Shown here: piece after piece, positions 1 through 12,512 of the stretch
How positions within the stretch are numbered: the first letter of the stretch is position 1
How the letters are laid out: each line of letters starts with the position of its first letter
Source of the DNA: Effrenium voratum
Taxonomy: Eukaryota; Sar; Dinophyceae; Suessiales; Symbiodiniaceae
Length of the DNA: 64,000 bases
Assembly: GCA_963377175.1 (NCBI GenBank)
Contig: CAUJNA010002779.1
Location: forward strand, 610,382 to 674,381
Direction: 5' to 3'
The notes under the pieces: model-generated
Seen by the model: only the letters and a program-made list of their open reading frames with translations
The model's database searches: none
What the model was told of the DNA's origin: nothing
Program-made: the position numbers and the translations under genes

Positions 1-773
1 CAGCCATTGCACAGCCATCCGGAGGGTTGCACAGTGCTCAGTTCATGAGCAAACTCATCTCGCGGGCTTCCACCTGTCCTTTTGACATTTCTGCAAGAAG
101 CAAGAGGACCCACAAAAGAGAATTTGGCTCCGAAAGCAAGCTGGCAAGCCCGCCCATGCTCCGAGCGTCTTCTGGAAAAAGCGGGACATGCCGTTCTTCA
201 GGACATAATCGAAGGCCTTGCATCCTGGCGAAAGAAAAAGGGGTACAAAAGCAAAACAAATGCAGCCCCAGTGTTTTCGGCATTTGCTTTTTGAATGGGC
301 CATTTTTCCCTGCGTCAAGAAAAACCTCATTCTTGACCACCCCACCCCTCCCGATGTGGGTCAAAGGCCTATAGAGTTCCAAAATACCGGACAAAACGAC
401 AACCTAGACAGATGCCCTTCATCCAGATCTCCGCTTTTGGAAGGCTAATCCCTTCACTTCAAGTAGAAGGAAGACCCCAATCAATTGTTTCGCAGCAAAC
501 ACACCTACATTTCATACAGGTTTCGAACTCCCCAACCACGTTAAACCAGACATGTGGAACTCAGCGACAATCATAAGACGACCTCCGAGATACGTGTTGA
601 AAAATGCCCTCAACCTGAATCGCTCCTTCTCTGTGTGCCACATGAAGGGGGAGGTTGGCAACGAGTCTCAGCACCTTTTCCGCCAGATCACAACGACGTG
701 GATACTGCACGGTGCCAGGGAAAAACACTGAACAATTTGCGACTCATAGACTCCCCCTCATGAAGCAGACTCA
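1..773. other. Non-coding stretch, no gene recognised
   Basis: Short open frames on both strands look like chance frames: no recognisable domain and no repeat structure. I see nothing else of note here. Confidence 0.5.
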
Positions 774-917
774 TACTGTGGATGGACTCATATTGTGGAT
801 GGACAAAACCCTGCACCACCTAAGAAGACCTGGAATGATGATTATCCTGTAAATGCCAACAAACTACATGGTTTCCCATGGTTTCAAAGTGGTGCAGGAT
901 TTCGTCCATCCACGGTA
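774..917 (-). mobile_element. MITE-like inverted-repeat element, copy 1
   Basis: Starts with TACTGTGGATGG and ends with CCATCCACGGTA, so the termini are inverted repeats flanked by TA. The inner part (GCACCACCTAAG ... TTTCAAAGTGGTGC) is the reverse complement of the best copy at 13,664. The left end is partly duplicated (a second TATTGTGGATGG begins near 790). It has no coding capacity, so if mobile it must have been moved by a transposase encoded elsewhere. The family assignment (TA-duplicating, mariner-like) is inference. Confidence 0.75.
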
Positions 918-2070
918 GCATCCCCCTCATGAAGCATTTGGAACTACAAATGGAATGGTCACCCCCCCCTCCTCCAATTTGAAGGGGGGTGTATAGTTGC
1001 CCTCCGATTACTTTCAGTGTGAACGTTTGGGGTCTAGCTGCTTCGAAGGGAAGAGGACTGGTTTTGATATGTTTTGATTAGATGCGGAATCTGGACACTG
1101 AGAATCAATCCGATGAACACTTAAGTCAGAAAAGCAATGTTGGCAAGCACACCGAATCCTTCAGCCCAGCTAAGCCGATCAAACAAAAATGCCAGGTGCG
1201 AAAGGCGACACACATCCATATGTTGAAACCTTGCAGGTGGTACCTCCGAATTGGCCGGCGAAATACATAAACGAAACGAATACCAGGAAGTGAGTCTACA
1301 TTCTGTCCAGCAGCCCACACACACGGGCAATAGCACCAACGCAAGACTGCTGGCATCATTTTTCAACAAGGAGCAGGTTGATGGCGGTCAGAAAGGCATT
1401 AAACTCTGAATTTCAATATATATATATATATATACTCTCCCTCCAACAAATACGAAAGCTCACGCCCCTACCAGGCACTAGAGGTTCACATCTTCTCCAC
1501 ATGAAGGCCTTCAAACCACTGCGTTGTGAGCCTTCTTGCCCAGTGGCCACAGCCGAACTGCGCACTTGTTCTTGTCTGCTCATGCTTAATTGAGTGGGCC
1601 ATTTGCTGGAGCAAACTACCTCAGCTGTTTGTCGCCAAGCCAAAAAAGGAACAGTCCTCCAATGAACCTCAAAATGCGTAGTGTTTCAACATATGTCCGC
1701 TGAAAAAAGGGGCACACGACATATGTGCCAGGGTCCAAATGCGTGATTTGGGTCATGGTCATGGGGTTCTTGCCATTTCGTCAATTCCCCTTCGAGGGGT
1801 CCCTGCTCACCTCTAGCTGCGACTTTTTGACCCCTCAGTGCCACTTCCGCCGTGCCTCCAGCTGTACTTTGCCACGGGTAGTTGCCAATCGCGAGGGCAT
1901 AGCCAACTACCTCAGTGGCTTTCCCGAGCCCTCTGAAGCAAAAAGAGCTATTGATCCATTTTCAAAAAGCTACAACTTGCGGCTTTAGTGGAGAGCCCTT
2001 CATTTCCCAAAAAGTTGAAGTCTAAAGATCCAACCCAAGAGCAGCCAAGTTAAGCAAAAAGAGTCTAACA
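918..2070. other. Non-coding stretch with a TA microsatellite
   Basis: No gene recognised. A (TA)n run lies at about 1,416-1,434. A C-run/G-run inverted repeat lies at about 960-991. Confidence 0.5.
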
Positions 2071-2208
2071 TACTGTGGATGGACAAAGCCCTGCACCACC
2101 TAAGAAACCCTGGAATGGTCTGATTCTTCTGTAAATACAAACAAACTATATGGTTTCAACCATGGTTTCAAAGTGGTGCCTAAGAGGATTTCGCAACCAT
2201 CAACCGTA
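2071..2208 (-). mobile_element. MITE-like inverted-repeat element, copy 2
   Basis: Starts TACTGTGGATGGACAAAG and ends in a decayed terminus (AACCATCAACCGTA). The central part matches copy 1 and the other copies, reverse orientation relative to 13,664. The right terminal repeat carries a small insertion and substitutions, so this is an older copy. Confidence 0.7.
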
Positions 2209-4294
2209 GTTCAACCATTTGGCCGGTTTGATGGCCTTGCCGATTTTTGTTTCCAGGTCCAAGGCCTGCAGAATTTCGATGACGTGAGGGCCAGGGGGCG
2301 ATGAAGAGAGCTATTTCCGATTTGTGAATCCGAAAGGTAGGGGCGTATTGGTCACACAAAAGGTACCTGAAAAGGGGCAAAAGGTGTAATTAATGGGCGA
2401 TTTTGGTCACACAAAAGCCTGTGTATCTTGAGGCTCGGTACCCTTTTCAGGTTGGTTTAAAGGGAAACCACAGAAGCCAACACTTGTGAGATCCCCCTAT
2501 TTTGACACAACAAGTTTGCCTAGTTTACGTCCGCAAAATGAGAAAAAAAAGCTGTATCAACACCGATAAAATCCAACCCTACCAAAACACCTTGCCTCCC
2601 GACTGAGTTCCCGTGACTTCTTGATCGCTTCAACATGGGATCCTTTGGTATCAAATTGCAAGTCGGTCCTCAAAACCCCAATGTCCACAATGGAATGGAC
2701 TCCTTCAGAGGCAAATTGGGATTGCGCTCTCTGCTAGTCTTTGGGGAAAAAACCCGCGCGTGCGGCACGCCTCAGGTCCGGTGCCACTCTCTTGTCTGAG
2801 CGTCCCGCTATTGGGACCACATCCCTTTGCTTGCAAGTCCAGCCATGCAAATGCAGCTGAACCACTTCTTTCAATCACACCGTGCACCATCCAATGAATC
2901 CAACAGTAGGACATTCCACAAACCGCATCTCAGAGCCACAAACATGTTCTTTATTCAAGAAGACCATCGGCCCATGAAAAGTTTAGATGGTACTCCAACA
3001 ATAGGTTCTGCTTCTGTTCCATAGCTGGTCTAGGAGACCCCCAGAAATTAGGTGTTTATCCTGAGCTCCGCGCCCCGCACGCGAAGAGATCTGCTGCACG
3101 CGCATCGTAGACGGCATCCTCTTGCACTGCCTCCTGAGGTCAACTGGCTGATTGAAACACGAAACAATACACTCACTTGCCCACAGGACCTGGAAATAAA
3201 AGGTGATCGCCTTTTGGGACCTCTACTAAAAGTGAACCAAAACGGGAAAACCAAAAGGTCAAAGGTCGGCTCTGGGCAACTGAGTGCAGCGTTACCCTGC
3301 CATCCAGTTGTAAAGAGCGATGGTATGGAGTAGCGCCAATGCTACTCGGACAGTGAAAGACCTGGTGAAGGTTGGGGCGGATTGAATCCCCCCAGGCGCC
3401 ACCGGTACTGCTCACGCCGTGCCATGGATACCACAACAAGTCTCGCAATCCAGTTGTACAACCTATTCACCCCAGCGGCCCCAGCGACACCAGTTGTAAT
3501 CTTAGTAACTTAATTGGCCTGCGAGCCATATGGAATCTGATTGGGGGGTCCTGACAACGCCTTGTCCTCGAAAAGAGATCGCGGTGGGATCATGTAAGCG
3601 GACGCAGCGATGGATCTAAGAACGGCGCCTGTAGCTTTGTCATTCTGACAGCTGATAAGGGGCGACCAAAAACAAACCGAAACCTCATCTCAGGACATTT
3701 GTTTAAGGGGACTCGTATAATACGTCATGCGCAGTGGTCGAACAGGACAGAGGCGTAAGTCTGACGAACATTGCTCAAGTCCTTCGGCACGCGCCTTTGC
3801 AAGGGCTATTCATTTTGCCCGTGACTGCGCCCCAAAACCGCAAATACCCCTCGCGGGATGACCCTTACCAACCCGATTTAAGGACATTCAGTTGGTGCAC
3901 CCTTGGCCGCCGAAGCTCAATCCACTTTTTGTGGGGCACCTGTTTCCTAGCGCTGGTTACGGTTTAGGATTGGATTGAACCCGCAAACCTAAACCAATCC
4001 TAAAGCAGCCCAAACTCACGCAACCACACCCACTCACCCAAAGGCACCGCTAAACCACACCAAACACTAATAATCTCCAAGCGAACCCCACACCCACCCA
4101 AAGTCAGCCTTAACCCCACCCATAGCAGCCTGGATGTCAGCCCTTTGCCTAAATGAACCCCAAACCAATTCACCCTCAGTAAGATCTAAGCCAGCCTAAA
4201 ACCACCCATAATGAAAGCAGCTCCGAGCAACTCCCAACTGCCCCCGTAAAGCCAACAGGAACCCCTCCAAGTGAGGCTGGTGATGCTGGGCATG
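2209..4294. other. Non-coding stretch with an A/C-rich, G-poor tract
   Basis: No gene recognised. About 3,965-4,190 is strikingly poor in G on the + strand and made of short CCCAAAC/ACCCACCC-like words, a degenerate repeat rather than coding sequence. Confidence 0.5.
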
Positions 4295-4326
4295 CCAACC
4301 AACCAACCAACCAACCAACCAACCAA
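4295..4326. repeat. (CCAA)n microsatellite
   Basis: About eight tandem CCAA tetranucleotides. Confidence 0.95.
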
Positions 4327-6299
4327 CTGACCGACCCACCAACTACTGTAGCCAGTTAGCCAGGGAACCAGATCTAATAAAAAGGCAACCCCAAGGGGCA
4401 ACAAAAACACAAAATCCTTTACATGGGCATGCGTCAAATAGGAAATGTGTCAGCTCCATGTGCAAAAAGCACATGTTGGACTCGTTTATGATATCTGCAA
4501 AAGGCTTCCTGCTTTTGAAACAATGCGGGCTGTGTTTTGTTTTTTTGTGAGGGTACCCCTTTTCATTGTTTTTTGAGGGAAGCCAAGAGCAACATCTCGA
4601 ATTTTGTGGGGGTCCCCTTAAAAAAGACACACGCACACACATTGTGGTCTGACTCTTTTACAGGTGTCCTAAACTGCGGGTGACCCCCTCTTGCATAAAT
4701 CATCATAGGAAAAGCGTTTACCGAGCACATCCAATTCGTGAAATAAGGGGTGAAATACCTAATCATCGGTGGCCAGAGGGAATGGTCCTGGCAAATGGAA
4801 TAAACCCCGACTAAACCAGTGGAACCCATCTATTTTTAACCACACAAACCGATCAGAAGGAGACCAGGGACCTAATGAAAAAGGTCGTTTTACCAGACGC
4901 TGACCCAAGCCGCCCGGAGGGCGCGCTGAATCAGCCCGTCGCCCGTCGCCCGCTCCGGAGCACGATACATAAGCTTCCCCCTGGTTCCCGTCCTGAGCAC
5001 TCACGAAGCTGTGGAATTTTCAGAGAAAAACATATGGAATGACCCCGAGATAAACCATCCAACTGGTGGTTTCCTTTAAGGGAATCCCCAAGTTCATTCC
5101 CTCATTTCCTGAGCACCAGCAAGAGAAAGGAACATTTGACCCTTGGATCTAATGAAGAAAATGCCGGAGCCCGCACAAAGAAAAGGGCGAACATGTCTTC
5201 CTTCTTCTGAACGCTTCTGAAGCATATCGCTTGGGATATGTGAGTCAGAATTAATTAGGGACACTTCTGGGACAAAAGAAAAATAAAGTGCTGACATAAT
5301 ATGAATGGCACCAACTGTTGATGTAAAGATCGTAATCCTAGTTTTGCTTCCCAACACAAAATCCCCATAGAATTGAAAGATACAAATCCCCGCAACCATT
5401 TGCAAGCGGCCTCACACCAAGAATGACGGAGGCAACACAGACTCTCAGTGCCCTAGCTTTAGGTTGCAACAACTCTAAGTGCGCCTCGTACAGCCTTTAC
5501 TCAGCTTCCCTCTCATTGGTAAAATTTGGATTCGTGGTTTGCAGGAAAGGGTGTGGCCTGCACATTATCCTCAAGAGCCAGGTAACCAAATAAAAAACAG
5601 GCCTTCAAATCCAAAGCTCGGGCTTGAGTTGACCACCCCCAACCCCCGGCCCCCCAACCCGGGATTCAACCCGGGATTCAATTCACAGTATGGATGCCCC
5701 CTGGGAACCAACAACTTACACCCAGCTTCTCCAGAGTTCGTTCCCTCGGCACTGAGACTCTGACACGGAGTTGAGGCCCACGTCGTGCACCGCCATCGCG
5801 AAGTCCAATAAAGCCACCTGCCAGGCTGCCAGGCCCAAGCCAGCTTCCTTCTGTTGGACTGGTGACTGGTTAGGTCTGGTGGGAAACCCATTTGCGCCGC
5901 ACAAGAACCATTCAGTTCAAATCCCCGGACACCCATCCAAACCAACGGTGACCTGAGGACATCAAATCAGCACCTCCAAGGCCCAAAGCCTCGCAAAAGT
6001 CGAAGCAGAAAAGACAGGGCCGAAAGGGACGGCCGGCTCGAAATGGGAAACAAACAAATGGGTGTGGATCAATATTCTGGTGTGGAACGTTCCGCGGTGA
6101 CGCGGACGTCTGGAACGAGTCAGTTACGTAAGGCTGGTTGTTCCGGACCTCTGGGAAGACATGTGTGGAGTCCTCAAGCACATGTGAGCGAGAGGCAAAA
6201 CCTAAGACTACTTTGGGCGATTTCGAGCAACACTTTATCGCTTTTGGGGCTTCGCTATATCGTTCTGCAATGTTTCAGACACTGGTGTGTTTATGTCAA
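4327..6299. other. Non-coding stretch
   Basis: No gene recognised. A short repeat at about 4,557-4,620 (GGGAAGCCAAGAGCAACATC followed by GGGGTCCCC) recurs at about 14,829-14,884. About 5,656-5,684 holds a direct double of AACCCGGGATTC. Confidence 0.5.
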
Positions 6300-6715
6300 G
6301 GAAGGGTGGAAGGGGGAAAGAGAAAGAATGGAGGTAGAGAGCAGAGGAAGAGAAACTGGGAGGAAGAGAAAGCAGGAGGAGAAAGGACGAAGGGAAGAAG
6401 GATGGGGAGGAAGGGATAAAGGAATCCAGGGAGTAAGGGAGCAAGGAAGGATGGGGCAAGGGAAAAAGGAGGGTGGAAGGGAAGGGAGGAAGAGGAAGGG
6501 AGGAAGAGGAAGGGAGGAAGAGGAAGGGAGGAAGAGGAAGGGAGGAAGAGGAAGGGAGGAAGAGGAAGGGAGGAAGAGGAAGGGAGGCAGGGCAGAAGGC
6601 AGGAAGGGAAGGCAGGAAGGCAGGAAGGCAGGAAGGCAGGAAGGCAGGAAGGCAGGAAGGCAGGAAGGCAGGAAGGCAGGAAGGCAGGAAGGCAGGAAGG
6701 CAGGAAGGCAGGAAG
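6300..6715. repeat. Purine-only minisatellite and microsatellite block
   Basis: The + strand is almost entirely A and G. The middle part repeats a 14-base GGAAGAGGAAGGGA-like unit (about 6,480-6,590), followed by about 13 copies of the octamer AAGGCAGG (about 6,607-6,712). Long open frames over it (Arg/Glu/Gly-rich forward, Pro/Leu/Ser-rich in reverse) are by-products of the repeat. Confidence 0.93.
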
Positions 6716-7089
6716 GGTGTAGATGCTGCGCCTCCCCACAAGCTCCATGACATGCTTTTTGACGCTGGTTCCAGACCGCCCACAAGCATGGGAGGTGGAG
6801 CAGGGCCCACACGCTGACCACCACTGATTGATGGGTAAGCGGTGGCCCGCCTTTTGTGCTTTCCGGGTGTCGTTGAGGTATCGTTCAGAGTATCGTTCAG
6901 ACAGCCCTCCAAAACCAGAAAATTTTGACCATATTCTCTCAGTCCAGGGCATGTGCCAAAACCAGCTACACGTTGCGCGCGTGCGCCTCGCAGCCCGGAC
7001 TGCTGTCCGGTCAATTGGTAGGTAGTTGCAAGCGAGACTTATAAACAGCTTGAAGCACAGCAGCACCATGCGAGCACGAGGGGTGTGGT

Positions 7090-8255
7090 TTCGGTGTCGT
7101 TTTGGGTATCATTTTGAGCAAGCAGTACTTCGGTGGCCAAAAATGCAGTTCACACTCCCCGAGTGATCCGAAAAGGTGTTTTCGACGCTCCAAAATTACT
7201 TTGGGGTATGGTTTGGCGCGCCGACTGTGGCGCCTGCGGGTGCAAGCAAGAAGCATGAGCAGTAGGAAGGAGAGCAATCGGTGGCCCAGAATGCAGTTCA
7301 CACCCCCCGAGTGATCCGAAAAGGTGTTTTCGACGCTCTAAAAATACTTTTGGGTATGGTTTGGCGTGCCGACTGTGGCGCCTGCGGGTGCAAGCAAGAA
7401 GCATGAGCAGTAGGAAGGAGAGCAATCGGTGGCCCAGAATGCAGTTCACACCCCCCGAATGATCCGAAAAGGTGTTTTCGACGCTCTAAAATTACTTTTG
7501 GGTATGGTTTGGCATGCCGACCGTGGCGCCTGCGGGCGCAAGCAAGAAGCGTGAGCAGTAGGAAGGAGAGCAAGCAGTACTTCGGTGGCCCAGAATGCAG
7601 TTCACACCCGCGAATGATCGGAAAAGGTGTCTTCGACGCTCCAAAATTACTTTTGGGTATGGTTTGGCGCGCCGACTGTGGCGCCTGCGGGTGCAAGCAA
7701 GAAGCATGAGCAGTAGGAAGGAGAGCAATCGGTGGCCCAGAATGCAGTTCACACCCCCCTGATCCGAAAAGGTGTTTTCGACGCTCTAAAATTACTTTTG
7801 GGTATGGTTTGGCGCGCCGACTGTGGCGCCTGCGGGTGCAAGCAAGAAGCATGAGCAGTAGGAAGGAGAGCAATCGGTGGCCCAGAATGCAGTTCACACC
7901 CCCCGAGTGATCCGAAAAGGTGTTTTCGACGCTCCAAAATTACTTTTGGGTATGGTTTGGCGTGCCGACTGTGGCGCCTGCGGGTGCAAGCAAGAAGCAT
8001 GAGCAGTAGGAAGGAGAGCAATCGGTGGCCCAGAATGCAGTTCACACCCCCCGAGTGATCCGAAAAGGTGTTTTCGACGCTCCAAAATTACTTTTGGGTA
8101 TGGTTTGGCATGCCGACTGTGGCACCTGCGGGTGCAAGCAAGAAGCATGAGCAGTAGGAAGGAGAGCAATCGGTGGCCCAGAATGCAGTTCACACCCTGC
8201 GAGTGATTCGAAAAGGTGTTTTCGACGCTCCAAAATTACTTTTGGGTCTGGTTGG
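7090..8255. repeat. 148-bp satellite array, about 7.5 units
   Basis: The anchor word TGCAGTTCACAC occurs at about 7144, 7292, 7440, 7596, 7743, 7888, 8036 and 8184, giving spacings of 148, 148, 156, 147, 145, 148 and 148. Units are highly similar and share blocks such as GGTGTTTTCGACGCTC and GGTGCAAGCAAGAAGCATGA. Units 1 and 4 carry a longer junction (AAGCAGTACTTCGGTGG) where most others have AATCGGTGG. The last unit breaks off near 8,255 into unrelated sequence. Because 148 is not a multiple of three, the minus-strand frames of about 99 residues simply shift from unit to unit; I do not call them genes. Confidence 0.95.
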
Positions 8256-8450
8256 GCCCTTCCAGCAACCTCCAAATAGCAAGCCGGGGAACGCAGTTTT
8301 GAGTAACAAGCCGGGCACCCAATAGGCGCATCTTGAGTGTCCAGTGGCTTGTGGGTATGGTTTGGCTGGCTTGTGGGTATGGTTTGGCCCTTCCGGCAAC
8401 CACAAAAACAAGGCGTGCAGTTCCGGAACCCAAAGACCAACCCCGCCTTG
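8256..8450. repeat. Satellite flank with small internal duplications
   Basis: GGGCCCTTCCAGCAACC recurs as TTTGGCCCTTCCGGCAACC, and GGCTTGTGGGTATGGTTTGG occurs twice in succession. It shares GGGTATGGTTTGG with the satellite, so it probably arose from it. Confidence 0.7.
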
Positions 8451-8559
8451 ATAAAGTGATCGACGCATATTTTGACCGTGACTCATGAGCCAGCGTCAAT
8501 ATTTGCTGCGTGGGCTGTATTCATTCTACTTTAAACGAGTCCTTTATGGTTCTCCGCGT

Positions 8560-8730
8560 TTCGCGCGTGGGTGCAGTGCCCGAAGAACCCTCTGTTCGGG
8601 TCTCGCGAGCGCGCAAAGCGCCCAATGAACCCTCTGCGAGGATTGCGCGTGTCAAAGCGCCCTCCCTGCGACGCCGTGCGGATTTGGAAAGTGCCCGGCG
8701 AACCCCCTGCGCTGACCAATTTCTGCGGCA
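8560..8730. repeat. Degenerate GC-rich tandem repeat
   Basis: Three loosely similar blocks about 55-60 bases apart contain CCGAAGAACCCTCTG, CCAATGAACCCTCTG and CCGGCGAACCCCCTG next to GCGCG-rich text. Open frames cross it on both strands but no known domain is visible. Confidence 0.55.
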
Positions 8731-8959
8731 TCACTCTTGGAGCTCGGGCTCTTCTCCAAAGCCTTCCGGATCACAGATCTGCTCGGGCAAGTCAGGCCTT
8801 CCCATCCTCTTGCAGCAGCAGATCTCTGAGGAGCAAGCGCAAGCCCGCCAAGGCGTCCGCGGCCTGGCCCGTTGCGGGCCCTTTGTGTGCGCGGAAGGAT
8901 GTGCGCTGAAGGAGCTGCGCGTGTGGTTGAAACGCAGTAGGTAGGCCTCACATTGGCTG

Positions 8960-9740
8960 CTCCGGGACGTTCTCGGAGCATCGATGGGGTGTCGTTTTGG
9001 GTATCGTTCTGGGCGCGTGTAGTGTCACGAAAAAAACAAGCTTGCTATAAGCTAGAGCCAAGCAAGCGCGCAAGAGCCTTCTCTACCTTGCGGTAGTCAT
9101 GTGATCAGCGGACTAGACTATGCTTCTGGCTCCCAAGCATTGGCGTCGCAACTTTCAGTACCAGCGCAGTACGCAAGTTACACTTTGGCAGCTCCAGCTC
9201 GAAGGTCGCAGCGTGCGCCGGTGCCTGCGGGCGCCTGTGCGTGTGCGTGTGCGCGGGTGCGTTAGCGATCCATCTGGGTGGGCCCATCTCGTGCACACAT
9301 GTGCCCACCATGCATTGCCGAGGAGCATTGACAGGAGCTGTCATGGCAACTTACAGCTTGGGGCAAAAAAGGCTCACACAGTGCAAAATAGAAGCGAAGC
9401 GCCAGTTGCACGTCATGCGACGTTATCGTTTTGGGGCTTCGCTATATCGTTCCTGAGGAAAAATACAAAACAAGCAACGCGAAATCGCCGAAGACAAATT
9501 TTATGTCGAGAGAGTTTGAAGGCTTCTTCGGTGGTAAGAAGCGTAGCTACTGTGCATGTGGACTTGGTGGCAAATTGCTCCGCTGTGTCTGGAACACGTC
9601 TGGAACGGGTCTGGAACGGGGTCTGGAACGGTTACGCGAGTGGCTTGCACTAGCAAGCTGCATGTAAACATGGTCGTTTCAACAATGTGACGACCGAGAG
9701 CGGTATCGAACCGTTACCGTATCGTATCGAACAGATTGCG
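8960..9740. repeat. Region of dispersed GTATCGTT words and short repeats
   Basis: The words TGTCGTTTTGGGTATCGTT (8,990) and GGGGCTTCGCTATATCGTTC (9,432) also occur on the other side of the satellite (about 6,244, 6,865 and 7,095). Three GTCTGGAACGG units lie at 9,598-9,632. No gene recognised. Confidence 0.5.
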
Positions 9741-10007
9741 GCGGGGTTGACCCTTAACATTCACAGGCCGTTCCAAAAACACATCTGTCAACAGGACCGC
9801 TGCTTAATTCCATCCAAGTCCCAATGATTACAAGCCACGCAGCCCCAACCACCAAAGCTCGACAAGCAAACCCCATCGTTAGCACCTCAGGCTTCTCTCG
9901 AACACCAGCCTTAACGCGTAGCATTTGGCAAAACAAAGGGGGGAGTCAATAACCTACCAAATCACCTTACCGTAAATACTCTAAACTAGACATAAATATA
10001 TAAACAA

Positions 10008-10130
10008 GGTCTGGAACGGAAGGTCTGGATCATGTTTCTAGGCAAGGTCTGGAACGGAGGTCTGGAACGGAGGTCTGGAACGGAGGTCTGGATCGCATGT
10101 GGGTTCCGGACCCTGTTCCGGACCTTATAA
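10008..10130. repeat. 13-bp GGTCTGGAACGGA minisatellite
   Basis: About six copies of GGTCTGGA(A/T)C..., three of them perfectly head to tail between about 10,050 and 10,091, ending in an inverted version (GGTTCCGGACC, TGTTCCGGACC). The same word occurs at 9,598-9,632 and, inverted or altered, near 6,080-6,150. Confidence 0.8.
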
Positions 10131-11512
10131 ATTGACTCGCAGCCAAATAGAAAAAGAAATGGGAACAAACCACCCTGTTGGGACATCTTGGCTTTGAAGC
10201 AAACAAATGCGCCCAAATCTGTTGGGGATCCAATGCAGGCCAAATGGAACCCTCACCCAGAAAACTCCCTGGTTCTCAGCGGGGAATGAGGGAATGACCC
10301 CTCTGAGAGAAACCCCAGGTTCATTCCCAAAACCCTAAGTCCCTACTGAGTACCAGCAAGCAAAACTCTATCGCCTTTTCGGGGGTTCCATATGCACTCT
10401 GCGGACGTAGCTATTTGGGTGTATCTGTTTTGGGGGGTCCCAAAAATAGCGCAACCCAAAAAGGCTCCCCGCCCCCCCCCCAAAAAAACTGAGACCCATT
10501 CGAGGGATATCAAAAAACAAACCATAGGGATCGTCCCCGATAAGATTTCAGGTGGCGAGGGAGCCAGACACTCTCGTGCCTGCACACTATCATGTTGCTT
10601 ACCACACTCATGATATAAGGTCCTGTTCGTGGGAAGACCATTCGGGGGAAACCACTAAAAAGACGATCTGTCCCACTAAACGGGCAAAGTGTCCCATGCT
10701 CATTTGGGGGCCAGGAACATTGATCAACCCCGATATGCCAAATGTATGATTACATACAAGGCAGACAGCGTGCGTCAAATGCTTGGCCAAGGAGGTCTAT
10801 TCAATAAATGGATGGCCTGAATTGTTCATATGTCGCCGTTCAAATGGATGTGGCGTTCTCAAATGCATGGCGTGTAAGGACTCGATGAAACACAATTATG
10901 TCCCATGTACACATAGGTGACACCCAAAAACTCCCCAAAACGGACCCAAAAGCGACACCCCGGAAATATGTTCCATTCTTACTCTTCCCCCTACAAACAT
11001 GGCACCTGTGGCACGGTACCTGGAAGATCAGTTTCCTGTCAAAGCGACCCCTATCAGGCGCCATATTAGTGGGAGGCAGTGTACCTGCGCAAATCGTGAA
11101 AGGAACTCTAGCTCAAGATCCAGAAACCATTGTCAAGTTGGCAAAAATATGGCATGGGAAGAAGTTCCGCACACTGAGCAGTGTAAGCGGCTAAACGTGA
11201 CACATTCGTGTCCTATGATCAGAAAACTTGCTGGATTAACAATGCCCAGGAAACCCAGTGTGATTCTTCAGGCCCTTGTAGTACTTCAGCTTGTGCTGGG
11301 GACTCTCTTTGTCCTAAAACAACTTGCAGGTATCTTCGTGATCTGCAGGCCTCGAGCGTGCCATTGTCGTTGCGCAGAATCCTCAACGCAAAGCAATCAT
11401 TGAGCCATGAAAGCAACTATCGGTCGAGCCTGCAACCGTACCGAGCCTTGTCTGCATGCGAGTCTCTAGTTGCTTGGGTCTTTGCAAATGATTTGGCTGT
11501 GGGTCAAAAATA
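10131..11512. other. Non-coding stretch
   Basis: No gene recognised. A few open frames around 10,900-11,500 exceed 100 codons but show no domain, no codon bias I can see, and overlap on both strands. Confidence 0.45.
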
Positions 11513-11598
11513 GGTACCCAAAATGGAACCCTGGTAAATGGAACCAAAGACTAAATCCTGCGGTCCCCTGGTGGATTAATTTTGACTCACACCCATTT
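11513..11598. repeat. Dispersed repeat A, copy 1
   Basis: GGTACCCAAAATGGAACCCT ... TTAATTTTGACTCACACCCA matches 14,235-14,318 over its whole length with scattered changes. Confidence 0.7.
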
Positions 11599-12512
11599 GT
11601 TGGGTCTTGTTTTGACGCGTAGCGTCTGCCCCAACCATGCAATGTCCATGCAAAACATTGTGAGGCCTACGTAAAGGTGCACCAAGAGTATGATTGAGAG
11701 GACAAGGCTTCTATGAGCGTATGTTTCGGATTTGTGACGCGCTGCTTGTCAAGGATGCCTGCAAAAGAATGCACAAATTACATTTGCGGCATGAAAGGTG
11801 CAAACACATCCAACACATATTGCTTTGCCCGATGATTGGTGTTCTTTTATTTAGCTTTCCAATTCCAAAGCACATTAAAAACGTTCTTCTTTATAAATCC
11901 ATTTCACACACTTCCTTTCCTCACTGACTACCATGAGTAAGATATGAGATCGCAAGCAAATGATGTTCGTTGCCACTGATGTTGGAAATCACGGTGCGGG
12001 GCGCGTGGAACAATTCCCGTCATTGTTGCTCTCCCGGGGGGTGCCAGGAAATGTCCTTTCTACGCCAAAAAAAAAGGTGCGTTCTACGCCAAAAAAGAAA
12101 AGAAAAAAGCATCCTTTCTATGGGTTGTCTACGGTTTGTCTACGCCCCCTTTTTTCTGAAGTAGACATCGGTGGAAATTCACCCGGATTTTGTTTGTTAT
12201 ACTCGTTTCGCTTGACACTTGGCTGAAGTAGTGCTGACCCCACTTCTGCTGCAAAACGTGGGCCATGCATGCAAGTCATGAGCAGGTGAACCTGGCCGGC
12301 CCAGGATTAGAGACGCAAGAACCCATCCCAAAACCATCTCTTCAGTTGCCGGAAATGTATTTTGTCCCATAGCACATAAAACAAAAAAAAAAAAAAGTCC
12401 GAGGAATCCGAGGGTTTCTGCAAGGTTGTTCTTACTTCGGCTGTTGCTTAAGTCGTACTCTGAGTTTCACCAGTACTCTGAAGCTTTGAACAAACTTCTG
12501 CATCCTGTGTGA
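11599..12512. other. Non-coding stretch
   Basis: No gene recognised. A run of 14 A lies at about 12,383-12,396. Confidence 0.5.

Noticed and set aside
5860..5960. tRNA-like T-arm word TTCAAATCCCC
   Set aside because: No matching acceptor, D-arm or anticodon stem could be laid out around it.
6235..7069. Minus-strand frames of 177-259 residues rich in Pro/Leu/Ser and plus-strand frames rich in Arg/Glu/Gly
   Set aside because: Entirely driven by the purine minisatellite.
7150..8486. Series of minus-strand frames of 98-199 residues (MNCILGHRLLSFLLL...) over the satellite
   Set aside because: They follow the 148-bp repeat and change frame each unit; a repeat artefact.
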